Positions 1 to 12,000 of a stretch of DNA of 64,000 nucleotides are shown piece after piece. The stretch is from contig NZ_OZ244781.1 in assembly GCF_965219595.1 (NCBI RefSeq), forward strand, positions 558,001-622,000, written 5' to 3'. The translations under genes and the position numbers were made by a program. The notes beneath the pieces are model-generated. The model had not been told where the DNA came from, did no database searches, and worked only from the letters and a program-made list of their open reading frames with translations. This DNA comes from Poriferisodalis sp022821985. Its GTDB lineage: Bacteria; Actinomycetota; Acidimicrobiia; Acidimicrobiales; Poriferisodalaceae. Position 1 is the first letter of the stretch, and every line of letters begins with the position of its first letter.

Positions 1-3000
1 GCCGACGCTCGGGAGCGCGGCCCCGCAGGCGGCCGCTGCTGTCGGCCGTGCCCGCCTCGAAGTCGGCAGCCTCAGCAGAGAACAGCCCGGCCACGCTGGC
101 GTGCAGGTAGTACTCCGGCCGCGACGGCAGGTTGGAGATCTCGAAGACGCGGCTCTGGCCCTCGGTGATCGACGTGCGGTGCAGCACCACGCCGCTGGCC
201 GACACTGCCTGCCCGTCGGGAGCGGGCGGAGCCGACTCGGCCACCTCCACCGCCACCTGCGGTGCCTCCAGGGCCGACGGGTAGGCGGTGGTGGGGGTGG
301 TGATCTGGTGCTCGACGGTGGCGGTGCCGGTCTCGGCGCCGGTCACGGTCACCTTCATCGGGGTCATCCAGTTGCTGGAGTCGAAGGTGATCTGAGTCGG
401 CGACACCGTGGCCGAGTCGGCGGTGTCGGAGGCGAGATCGATCACCACCGTGCCGCCGGGGTCTGACGCGAGGCGCACGTAGTACTCCACGGTGTCGCCG
501 GGGCCCACCGCCACCTCGCTCCGGGACACCACCACGGCGTGGCCGGCGTCGGGCACGGTCAGCACGAAGGTGGCATCGGCGGTGTCGAGGCCGTCGTAGA
601 TGCCGCTGGCCGCCTCAGTGTGGTGGCCCACCGTGTAGGAGTGCTTGGTAGTGGCGTCGCCGTCGTATTGGGGGAACAGCCACACGGTGCGCGGCGTGCT
701 GTGGTCGGCGTCGGTGAAGGTGAGCGTGTCCTGGTAGCCCGCCGTGTCGAGGTCGGTGTCGACGAGCACCAGAGCGGACGCGGCCACGCCGTCGGGGTCG
801 TGGATGTCGCCCTGGGGCGCCGAGGCGCCGTCGAGCACCCGCACCGTCAGCGTCACCGGCACGCCGGCGTCGGGCTTGCGGGCGAGCTTGACGGTGTAGC
901 TGCCCGAGCCCCCTTCGGCGATGCTGCGGTGGGCCGCGTTGTCATCGTCGTCGGCCAGCGACGACCGGTCGGCGATCACGTGGCTGCCGTCGACGATGAA
1001 CATCCGGAACTCTCTGGGCGTCGGCCCGGAGATGTACGGGGCGCTGCATCCGGGCTTGGGGCACACCACCAATGTGAAGAACTCGAGGCCGGTGTCGCCG
1101 TCGCCGGCGAGCGCTTCGAAGTTGAAGCCGGCCTCCTGGGCGCCCGAGGGGATCGTGACGGTGGCGGGTAGCGTGTAGTCGGCGCCTCGGGTTGCCGTGC
1201 CTCCCGGTTTCACGCCGAGGGCGATGGTGGCGGGGCCGGTCTCGCCGTCGGCCAGCCGCAGCTTGAGCGCGACGGTCTGACCTTCGTCGACCCGCAGGAA
1301 GCCGGAGGGTTCCGCGTACGTGCCGGGGTTGCCCGCATCCGGGGCGAGCAGCGTCACCAGCACCTCGTCGTCGACGATCACCACCGGCAGCTCTTGGCGC
1401 TTGTTGGTGTAGCCCCCGCCGTTGAGGGTGTGGACGATCGTCTCCCGGTCGTCCTCGTGGTCGGCGTCGTGGGCGGCCACCACGCCGTATCTGATCCAGC
1501 TGTCCCATGTTGCCGGGGTGCGGATGAAGGAGTTCGAAGGGTGGAAATTGGGTACGAGGCTCAGATCAGAGGTCGAATAGCCGCTGAGGGTCACCGTCAC
1601 GTCGCCCGACGGCCGTTCGGAAAGCCTTGCCTGCCATACCCCTGGATCGCCCTCGGGCACGCTCAGCGGAGTCGGCACCAACGGGGTCGAATCGTCCGCG
1701 CGGCGGAACACGAGCCCCGGGTCGTCGTCGGCGACGGTCACCTCAGTGGCCGCTGTGGCGCCCACGATGTAACCGCTGCCGGGTTCAAGCGTCAGCTTGA
1801 CGGTCTCGGGCAGCTCGGTGAGATTGTCGTCGGTGACGGCGACGGCGATGCTCGCCGATGTGGCGCCCGCCTTCACCGTCACCGTGCCGGCGAGCGCCGT
1901 GTAGTCGGCGCCGGAGGCGGCGGTGCCGCCGCTGTCGGTGTATCTCACGGTGATGTCGCTGGTGGGTGCGGGCGCCACGCCCAGCACGGCGTTGACGGTG
2001 CGGCTGGCCGACGCCTCGGTGGCCGAGTACGAGGCCGAGGCGAACTGCACCACGGGGCTGGAGACCGTCACGCTCACCGCCGTGTGCTGATCGGCCTGGC
2101 TCGAAGCGGGGTATGCCGTGGTGCCGGTGGAGGTGCGGTGGTTGATCGTGGCCGTCGCCGACGGCTGGCCGCCGGTGCCCGCGCCGGTGACGGTCACCGC
2201 CTGGGGCGTGCGCCAGTTGTCCGAGTCGAACTCGAGCGTGGCCGGTGCGAAGGTGATCACGCCGGCGCCGGCGCTGGGGGTGACGACCACCGTGCCGCCG
2301 GGGTCCGAGGCGAGGCTCACGGTGTAGTCGGCGGTGCCGTTCACCCCCACCGTCAAGGCGGCAGGCGAGATCACCACCGCATTGCCCGCGTCGGGCACCC
2401 GCAGCACGAAGGTGGCCTCGGGAGTGGCGCGGTCTTTGTACCCGCCGCTGGCGGCATCCACGTGGTGGCCGACGGTGTAGGCGTTCTTGGCGGAGGCGTC
2501 GCTGTCGTACTGCGGGTACAGGTGCACGGTGCGGGGCACGGCCCAGTTGCCGTTGCTGTCGCCGCTGCCGCTGCCGTCTCCCCCCGCGGTGAAGGTGAGC
2601 GTGTCCTGGAAGCCCGCCGTGTCGGGGTCGGTGTCGACGAGCACGGCGTCGGTGGCGGTCGTGCCGTCCACATCGTGGATGTCGGCTTGAGCGACCATGT
2701 CGCCGTGGAGCACCCGCACCGTCACGGTGGCGTCGGCTGTCGGATCCCCGTCCAGCGCCAGGGTGTAGCTGCCGCCGGCGCCTTCAGCGATCGACTTGCC
2801 CGAGGTGTCGTCGTCGGTCAGCCCTGTGACGTCCTTCACCACATAGGTGGCATCGCGGATAATGACACTGGTCTGCCATGGCGTGGGCCCCGTGCTGCTC
2901 GACTGGTAGGGCGCAGCACAGGCCGGCTTGGGGCAGACGGTCAAGTCGAACCTTTCGTTTGACTCAACTGAGAAGCCCAAGTCGTCCAGGAACGCTTCGA

Positions 3001-6000
3001 TGGTGAACGTGGCGCTGGACTTCCCGGCCGGGATCGTGACCAGCTTGGGGACGGTGAAGTCGTCGGACCCCTCTGTGTTGAGTTCGTTGACCTCGATCGG
3101 AATTTCGGCCGGGCCTTGGTCTCCGTGGGCCAGCCTGAGGGTCAGCGTGAGGCTGTCTCCCTCACGGATGACGTAGCCACCCCGCCCTTCGGCCACTTCG
3201 ACGAGCACCTCGTCGTCGTCGACGAAGATCTGCTTTCGGTATGTCGACTGGTTGACGTCGATGTCGTAGCCGCCGCCGGTGGCCGCGTGAAGCGTGTAGG
3301 CACTCCGATGGTTGTCGGTGTCGGCATCGTGTTCGGTGGACACGGTGACCGTCTGGGGCTTGTCCCAATCGGCCGGGGCGAAGGTCAAGGTGTCCTGGCT
3401 GCCCGGTTCGCCCGCATCGGTGTCGATGCTCAGCTTCTTGCGGTCGACGCCTACGGGGCTGACCGTCACGGTCACCTCGGCGGTGGGCTTCGCACTGAGC
3501 GCCACGGTGTAGGTGGCGGTGCTTCCCTCGTCGAGCTGCACGGCAGCGGGGTTCGCAGGCGAGAACACGAAGCCCGCCTCGTCATCATCGAGGAGCGTGA
3601 GCACGAGGTCGGCGATGTCGATGGCGTCGTAGTCGTCGTCGTCGGACGCCGAGGCGTGGGTGATGGCGGCGGTGCGCGATCCGCCCGAGTTGAGCAGGTC
3701 GTCGTCGACCACGTTGTACTGAACCCGTTGCGGCGTGGCCCAGTTGCCCGAGCCGCCGCCGGTGAAGGTGAGGGTGACCACGCTGCCCTTGGCGCCGCCC
3801 GGCTCGCTGATCTTGACGCTGTCGGGGTCCGAGGAGGTGACGGTGACCGTCACGTCGTGGGTGGGCTGGGTGCCCAGCACCACCTCGTAGAAGAGGTCAC
3901 CCGAGGCCTCCGATACCGCTTGAGCGCGCTCTGAGACCTTCACGCCGGTCTCGGAGACGGTCACGGTCACGTCTTCGCTCACCGAGGCGTAGCCGCCGCC
4001 CGATGCGGCATGGGTGAGGGTGATCGTGTCGGCGTCGTTGTCGTTGTCGGCCTCGGCGTCGAGGGTCACCGTCTGGGGCTTGTCCCAGTCGGCCACCGGG
4101 AACGTGAGCATGGTCTGGCTGCCGTCGGTAGAGGTGTCGGTGTCGACGGTGAGGTCGGTGCCGGCCTGGCCGGTGATGGTGACGGTGACCGGCGCGGTGG
4201 GCTGGGAGGTGAGCGCCACCGTGTAGGTGGCCTGCTCGCCTTCGAGCAGCGTGAGCTCGGCCGCGGCCGGCACGAAGGCCAGCCCGGCGGTGTCGTCGTC
4301 GACGATGCGCGCCAGCACCTGCCTGCCGCTGGTGGCGTCGACCACACCGGCGGGCAGGGCGCCGAACTCGAGCGCCGCGTTCTCCAGTTGGGGCTCGTCG
4401 AGGTCGTCGTCGACGGCGGTGAACGTGATCGATCCGCTGGTGGCGCCCTCGGCGATCACCACGGTTCCGCCTCCCGACAGGGTGATGTCGGCGGCGGAGG
4501 CCGCGCTTCCCGACTTGAGCCGCACCGGCAGGCTGATCTGCGTGCGAGCCGGGGTGTTGACGGTGGCGGTGACGGTGGCGGTGCTGCCCTCGGCCACGTC
4601 GTCGAGCAAACCCCCGTCGACGGTGAGCTTGGCTTGATAGCCGTCGGCCAGCAGCACCGGCGAGATGCCGTACATGGGATGGGTGCTGGCCGGGTCGGCC
4701 TCCACGTCGCCGCCGGCCAGCCACCCCTTGTTGGTGCTGGTGATCGACCCGGTGCGGATGTCGGCGCCGGCGCCCAGCGGGCCGCCGCTGGCGCCCAGGT
4801 TCGATTTGGCGCCGTTGATGTGGGTGCCGGTGTAGATCTGGGCGGCGTCGCTGCCGCGGGCGGTGCCGGCTTCGCTGTGGATGTCGTAGCTGGCCCAGCC
4901 CGAGCGCTGGAAGAAGTGGGTGTAGTTGTCTGCCAGCTTGTCGCCGCCGTTCCAGTACACGGCGATGCCGGCGTCGCCGTCGGCGCGGGAGCCGTCGGCC
5001 GCGTTGGGGTGGATGCCGATGCCGATGTGGGTGCCCGCGTCGGTGGAGGCGGTGGAGCCGACGGCCCCGAACAGCCCGCCGTAGGGCTGGATCGACGAGC
5101 GTCCGCCTGCGGCCACCAGGCCTTGTATCCAGGCGTCGTAGACGGCGATGTCGGATGCGGTGGCGTCGCGTTCGTCGCTCGACACGAACAGCAGCCGGAA
5201 CTGCTCGCCGGCGCCCACGCCGGAGGGGATCAGACCCGAGGCGGTGGTGACCACCAGCGGGCCGGTCTCGTCGTCTTCGATGACGACCACGAACGGTCCG
5301 CCGGCGGAGGTGACGCCGCTGGCGATGCCCGCCCAGGCGATCTTGCCGGGCGTGATCGCCACCGCGGGCTGGCTGCGGGCGTTGTTGTCGACTGCGGTGA
5401 GGCGCAGCGTTGCCTCGGTAGCCCCTTGGGCGAGCTGCACTGCGGGGTTCTGCGCCGAGTGCGATCCGCTGGTGGCCAGCGTCACGCCCGCCTGGGTGGC
5501 GGGGTGCAGCCCGAACGTGAAGTCGGCGCCCACGGTGGCGCCCGACACGGCGAGCGGCAGCGTGATGGTCTCTCCGGTGGCCAGCGCCCGGCTGAGCGCG
5601 ACGGTGACGGTGACATGCTCGGTGCCGTCGCCCGCGCCCTCGGCCACGCTGCCGCCCGAGGCGGTCACGGTGGCGGCAACGGCGGGCAGGTCGTCGTCGG
5701 TGAGGGCGATGGTCTCGGCGGTGACGGTCTTGCCGACGAGTGTGCCCGACACGGTGATGGTCTCGTCTTCGTCGTCGAGCGCGTTGGCCGCGGGGGTGAG
5801 CAGGAAGCTGGCCTCGCCGGTGTCGGCCTCGGCGGCGATGGTGATGTCGAAGCTCTCGACGGGCGTGAAGCCGACGGTGTCCTTCTTGCCGGAGCCGGCC
5901 ACGGTCACGGTCACGGTCTGGAACGCGGCGAAGCGGGTGGCGCCGTCGACGGCGGCGGTGACGGTGACGATGGTGGCGCCGTCGCCCTCGGCCACGGTGT

Positions 6001-9000
6001 CGGGGCTGGCGGTGAGGGTCACCCCTGTGGGCGCGGCGTCATTGTCGGTGATGGTGATGGCTGTCTCGGCGATGCTGCCGATCTGGTAGGCGTCGGCGGC
6101 GGAGAGAGCGATCGTGATGGTCTCGGCGTCGTCGTCGACGTTGTCGTCGGTGATCGCCACGTCGAACGACGCCGACGTGTCGCCGGCGGGGACGGTGACA
6201 GTGCCTGCGGGCGCGGCGTAGTCGGCGCCCGAGGTGGCGGTGCCGCCGGTGACGCGGTAGCGCACCACGAGGTCGGCGCTGGGAGCGGCGTCGACGTCGA
6301 CGGTGACGGCCACGGTGCGCGCCCCCGACGCCTCGCCGCCGCGGTAGGCGGCAGCGGCGAACGACGCGGCGACCCTCTCGTCGGCCACCACCACCTTGAC
6401 GGGCGCCAGGCCGACGGTGCCCGCGGTGTAGTCCTCCGCGTCGCTCGAGGTGATGGTGTGGCTCACCGACGTGGCGCCGGCATTGGCGCCGGTGACGGTC
6501 ACCTGCTGGGGCACGTTCCAGTTGCCGGCGTTGAAGCTGAGCGCGGTGGCGGGCACCGTCGCGATCCCCGCAGCGGCTGATGTCGGGGTGATCTCCACCG
6601 TCTCGCCGCTGTCGGGGGCGCTGGTGAGATGCACGCTGTAGTCGGCGGTGCCGCCGCTGGGCATCGCGGTCACCTCAGCAGGCGACACCGCCAGCCCGGG
6701 CCCGGCGTCGATGACCGGGATGTCGTAGATGTGGTCGCAGTTCCTCCCGTTGAGGTCTTCGTTCTTGTCCCAGGCGTACGGGCCGCTCGCCGCGGACGGG
6801 CAGTGGTACAGGCTGTTCTTGACGCCTCTGCCGCCTCCGCCTACGTTGTCGTCGGTGTCGCCGTCATAGAGGGCGCGCACCGTGACGGTCTGGGGGACGG
6901 CCCAGTTGCCGTTGCTGTCGCCGCTGCCGCTGCCGTCGCCGCCCGCGGTGAACGTGAGCGTGTTCTGGTCTCCCGCTGTGTCGGGGTCGGTGTCATAGGC
7001 GAAGAAGGGATCCTCGGCAACAGCCGGCACCTGGACGCCGTCGCCGTCGATGTCGGTTGCCTCGGTGACGGTCACCGTCACATCGACCTGCGGGTCGGCC
7101 CACAGCCTTATCGTGTACGTGTCCGCCGGGCCGCCCTCGAGCAGTTCGGGGCCGCTGACGGCGGGGTCGGTGGCGAGGCTGTTCTCGGCGACGATGAAGT
7201 GGATCGTCGGCGGCGACTGACCCGACGTGTAGCCCGAAGGACAACCGTCGGCAGGGCACAGAGTGACGGTCAGCAGCTCGTTGTTCTCGCGGGCGGTGTC
7301 GGCCAGCGCTTCGAAGGTGACCAGCTTCTCCTGCTCGCCCACGGCGAAGCTCACCTCGGTCGGCAGCCCGAAATCGGGATCGGCGCCGGCGGACGGCGCC
7401 AACGCCTTGCCGACGCGAGGCGTGGCGGTGACAGCGCTCACGCCGAGCGGGATCGACACGGCCTCAGCGGCCGGTGCGCCCAGCCTCACCTTGAACGAAT
7501 AGCTGTGCCCCTCCGCCACCGACTGCGTGCCCGGCAGCGCCTCGTCGTCGGCGGTGGTCCACGACACCGTCACCGGCGTCTCGTCGTTGACGATCCTCAC
7601 TTCGGCGCTCTTCACAGTGAATGTGCTGTCGCCCGACAGCACGCCCGACACCGACACCGTCTCGTCGCTGTCGAACACCTCGTTGTCGGTGGGGGTCAGC
7701 GTGAAGCTTGCAGACGCCTCGTCGTTGCCGGCGGGGATCGTGATGTCGAAGTCGCTGACCGCGGCGAAGCCCACCACGCCGTCTTCGCCCGAGCCGGCCA
7801 CCGACACCGTCACCGTCTGGTCGGCGCCGAAACGCGACGTGCCGTCGACCGCGGCGGTCACCGTCACCTTGGTCGCGCCCGCGTCCTCGTCCACCGCAGC
7901 CGGATGCACCGACAGCGTGATGCCCGTGGGCGCGGCATCGTCGTCGGTCACCGTGATCTCAGCAGAAGCCACCGTCGCCGACGACGGCGCAGCCACCCCA
8001 GACACCGTCAGCGTCTCGGTGCCCGACGCGAACTTGTCGTCCACCGGCGTGAGCGTGAAGTCAGCCGTGGCCGACTCTTCGCCGGCCGGGATGGTGATGT
8101 CGAAGTCGCCGACCGCAGCAAGGTCCACCAGCCCGTCGGTTCCCGTGGGCGCCACCGACACCGTCACCGTCTGGTCGGCCGCGTAGCGGGTGCCGCCGGT
8201 CACGGTGGCCGTCACCGTCACCTTGGTGGCGCCTGCGTCCTCGGCCACCGTGGCTGCGCTGGTGGACAGCGCGATGCCGGTCGGCGGGTCGTCGTTGTCG
8301 CGGATGGTGAAGGTGTGGCTGCTCTTGGCGCCGACGAGATAGTCGTCGTCGCCCACCAGCACCAGCCGGAACTTCTCGTCAGGCTCGTCGAGGATGTCGT
8401 CGAGGATCCGGATGACGATGTTGGCGCTGGTGGTGCCGCCCGGAACGGTGAGGGCGCCCGAGAACGCCTGGTAGTCGTGGCCGGAGGTGGCCGGTGGGTT
8501 GCCCACCGGCTCCACCCGATAGGCGATCGTCAAGGTGTCTGAGGGCGCCGGCGAGAACGTCACCTCCGCGTTCTTGGGGTTTGCCGCGTGCTGCTCGTTG
8601 TGCAAGTTGTTGTCGCTCCCGAACTCCACCACGGTGCGGGTGTCGGCCGTCACCTCGAACACCGGCGACATGGCGTACATGTGGTAGCGGTTGCCGCGGG
8701 GCTCGAGTCCGCAGTCGATGTTGCGTTTGCATGTGGAGCCGGAGTTTCCGTAGCCCCTGTCGAAGACAATCGATATGTTCTGATTGGGCGCGCCCAGAGG
8801 AAAGGCCGAAGACTTTTGGCATCGGTGGGTCGTGCCGGTCCACACATGGCCGCCCGTGTTCGCGGTTCCCGCCTCGTTGCGATAGTGATTCGTCTGAGCG
8901 GGATCCTGTCCGGCCTGGCCCGTGTTGTCCCATCCGTCGCCGTCGCAGAAGTCGAAGTAGTTGTCGGCCAAGATGGCGCCGTTGTTCCAGTAGACCGGTG

Positions 9001-12000
9001 TGCCCGAGTCCGTCGCTGTCGTCGAGCCGTCTGTCCATTTCGAGCCGTCCCACAGACCGCTGTGCCTCCTCGCAACCGTGTTGGATCCGCCGCTGCCGGT
9101 CGAGGCGAACGCCTTGAAGAAGCCGAGGTAGGGCAGCAGCGCCTTGTGGCCGTCGTCGACTGCGGCTCGGCGGACGAAATCGTCGTAGTAGGCGATGTCG
9201 TCGTTGCGGGCATCGGTCGTGTCGGTGGTCATGTAGAGGAGCCGGAAGCTGTCGCCCTGGCTGAGGCCCGACGGCACCAGCGGCCAGTTGGCGGGCACCT
9301 TGACGAGCCCGGACTCGTCGTCGGCGATCGCGAACTCCACCGGCGATCCGCTGCGGCCCACGATGCTGATCCCGCTGGAAACGCTCGGCGCCCTGGCGCC
9401 GCTGCCGTAGGCGATCACCACGTAGGGCTGGGTGCGGGCCGAGTTGTTCAGCGCCGCGAAGCGCAGCACGGCGCGGCGGGCGCCGGCGCCGAATCGCACC
9501 GCGGGGTTCTGGGCGCTGTGGGGTGCGTCGGTGAGCAGCTCCACTCCGGTCTGCGATGGCGGTTCGAGCTTGAAGGTGAAATCGGCGCCCTGGTCGGCGC
9601 CCGAGACCGTCAGCGGCACGGTCACGGTCTCGGTGCCGGTGAGCGTGCGTCCGAGGCCGATGCTGATGTCCTTGGTGGTAGCCGCCGTGCCGCCGCTTTC
9701 GGCGACATCGCCGGCGGGGGCCCACATGGCGATGCGCACGTCGCCGGCGCTGTCGCCGTCGTCGGCGATGGTGACGGTGGCCTCGGTGTATGAGGCGGCC
9801 AGGTCGTAGCCCGCGCCGTCGATCAGCCTCAGCACGATCGTCTCGGCAGGGTCGACGTCAGTGTCGTCGCGCACCCGCACCGCGATGTCGGCAGAGGTGT
9901 CGTCGGCCTTGACGGTGACCGAGCCGCTGAGGGGCGCGAAGTCGTCGCCGCTGGTGGCTGTGCCGCCCACCTGGTAGGCGATGGTGCGGTCTGTGGGCCA
10001 CGCCCGGTCGAGGTTCACCGTCACCGTCGCCTGCCGGTCGCCGGCCGCCTCGCCCGCGGTGTGAGCCGTGCTCGCGAACGACGCCCTGGCGCCCACGCTG
10101 GTGATGACCAGGGCCTTGACCGAGGTGTCGCGGCTGAACCCGCCGCCCGATCCGGTGGTCTTGTAGGGGCCGGTCTCGGGGCTCAACCTCAAGATGACCG
10201 TCTCGGGGGGCTCGCCGTGGACGGTGTCGGCCAGCGCACTGGCGGTGATGGCGGCGGTGCGCACCCCGCCCGAGCCGTCGCCGGTGAAGGTGAGCGTGGC
10301 TCTCGCCGAGCCCAGGCCGGTGCATGCCACCCCGCGGCCTGAGCAGGCCAGGCTGGAATCGGACGAATGCAGGCCGGTGCCGGTGCGGGTCAGCGGCACC
10401 ACCACCGTCTCGGTCGCGGTGATCGCGCGGCCCAGCCGCACCGTGAACACCGCGGTCTCGCCCTCCAAGATGCTCGACGGCGACGGTGTGCTGAGCGCGA
10501 TCGCCAAAGGATCGTTGTCGGTGACCGCCGCCGTGGCTGCCGCCGCGGCGCCCAGGGTGTAGCCGGTGCCCGACGACAGCGTGAGCGTGACCGACCCGTC
10601 GGGCTCGTCGGTGCTGTCGCTGTCGAGGGTCACCGTCACGTCCACCGAAGCGGCGCCGGCGGCGATGGTGGCCGTCTTGGAGGCGCCGATGCCTCCCGAC
10701 GCCACGAACGCGCCCGTCTGGGAGACCGCGTAGGTGATGTCGAGGTCCTTGCTCGGCACCGGGTCCGCGGTGAGCGTGAAGATGGCCGACGCGGACTCCT
10801 CCACCGACGCCGCTCCCTTCACAGCCGCCGTGATCTCGGGATCGGCGTGCAGCTTGAGCAGCGGCGACATGGCGTAGAAGGGCCGCTGCTGCGTGCTGTC
10901 GGCGCCGGTCGCGTGCAGGTGGTTCTGCGCCAGTGTGCCGTCGGCGGTGGCCCGTGAGACGCTGGCGGCGCCCAGCGGGAAGTCGAACGCCTCGCAGCCG
11001 TTGCCCGAGCCGGTCCACGCCTCATAGGGCTGATAGCTCGAGGGCGACGTCTGCGGGTAGTTGCTGGCGCCGTCCTCGTTGCGGATGCCGAGGCCGTTCG
11101 GCCCCCAGCCGGTGGTGGCGCCGCCGCCTCCCTGCCAGTTCCGGTCGCACAGGTCGGCATAGTTGTTGGCCAGCCGCACGCCGCCGAGCCAGTAGACGGG
11201 CGTGCCCTGGCTCGTGCTGCCGTTCGTCGCAATGGCCGACCCGTCGGTGTAGCCCCCCGACGGGTGGCCGTTGTGAACCGTGTGCAGGCCGTTGTGGACC
11301 CGCGCGCTGGTGCCAGTGGACTCGTCTTTGTCGCGGGTACCGCCGAACACCTTGAACAGCCCGGCGTAGGGCTTGACGGCGGCATGGCCGCCTCGGGCGA
11401 TGGTGCGGCGCACGAACGCGTCGTAGTCGGCGATGTCGCCCGAGGCGGCGTCGCCGGTGGCGGTGGTGCGCAGGAACAGGCGGAAGTCGTCGCCCGCGGC
11501 CAGATCGCCCGGCGTCAGCGACCAGCCGTCGGGCACCACGCCGTCCCACGTCTCGTCGTCGACGATGCTGAACTCCACCAGCTTCACCCCGGAGAGGTCG
11601 AGCCCGCCGTTCACATCGGACGAGCTCGGCGCCCGGGCGCCGACGCCGGGGTCGATCACGACGTAGGGCAGACTGGCCCAGTCGTTGTCCACCGGGACGA
11701 AATGCAGCGTGGCCAGATGGGCGCCGACGGCGAAGCGCACCGCCGGGTTCTGCGGGCTGTGCACACCGCTGGTGAGCAGCGTCACGCCCGCGGCGCCCGG
11801 CGCGAGCCCGAAGGCGAAATCGTCGCCCACAGTGGCGCCGTGCACCGACAGCGGCACGGTGACCGTCTCGGCGCCGGTGAGCTTGCGGTCGAGCGTGATC
11901 GTGACGACTTTGCGGCCGGCGTTTCCGCCGTCGCCCTCCACCACGTCGCCGTCGTTGTTGCCCCCCGACGCGCCGATGGTGACCTTCACCGGCTTGTAGG

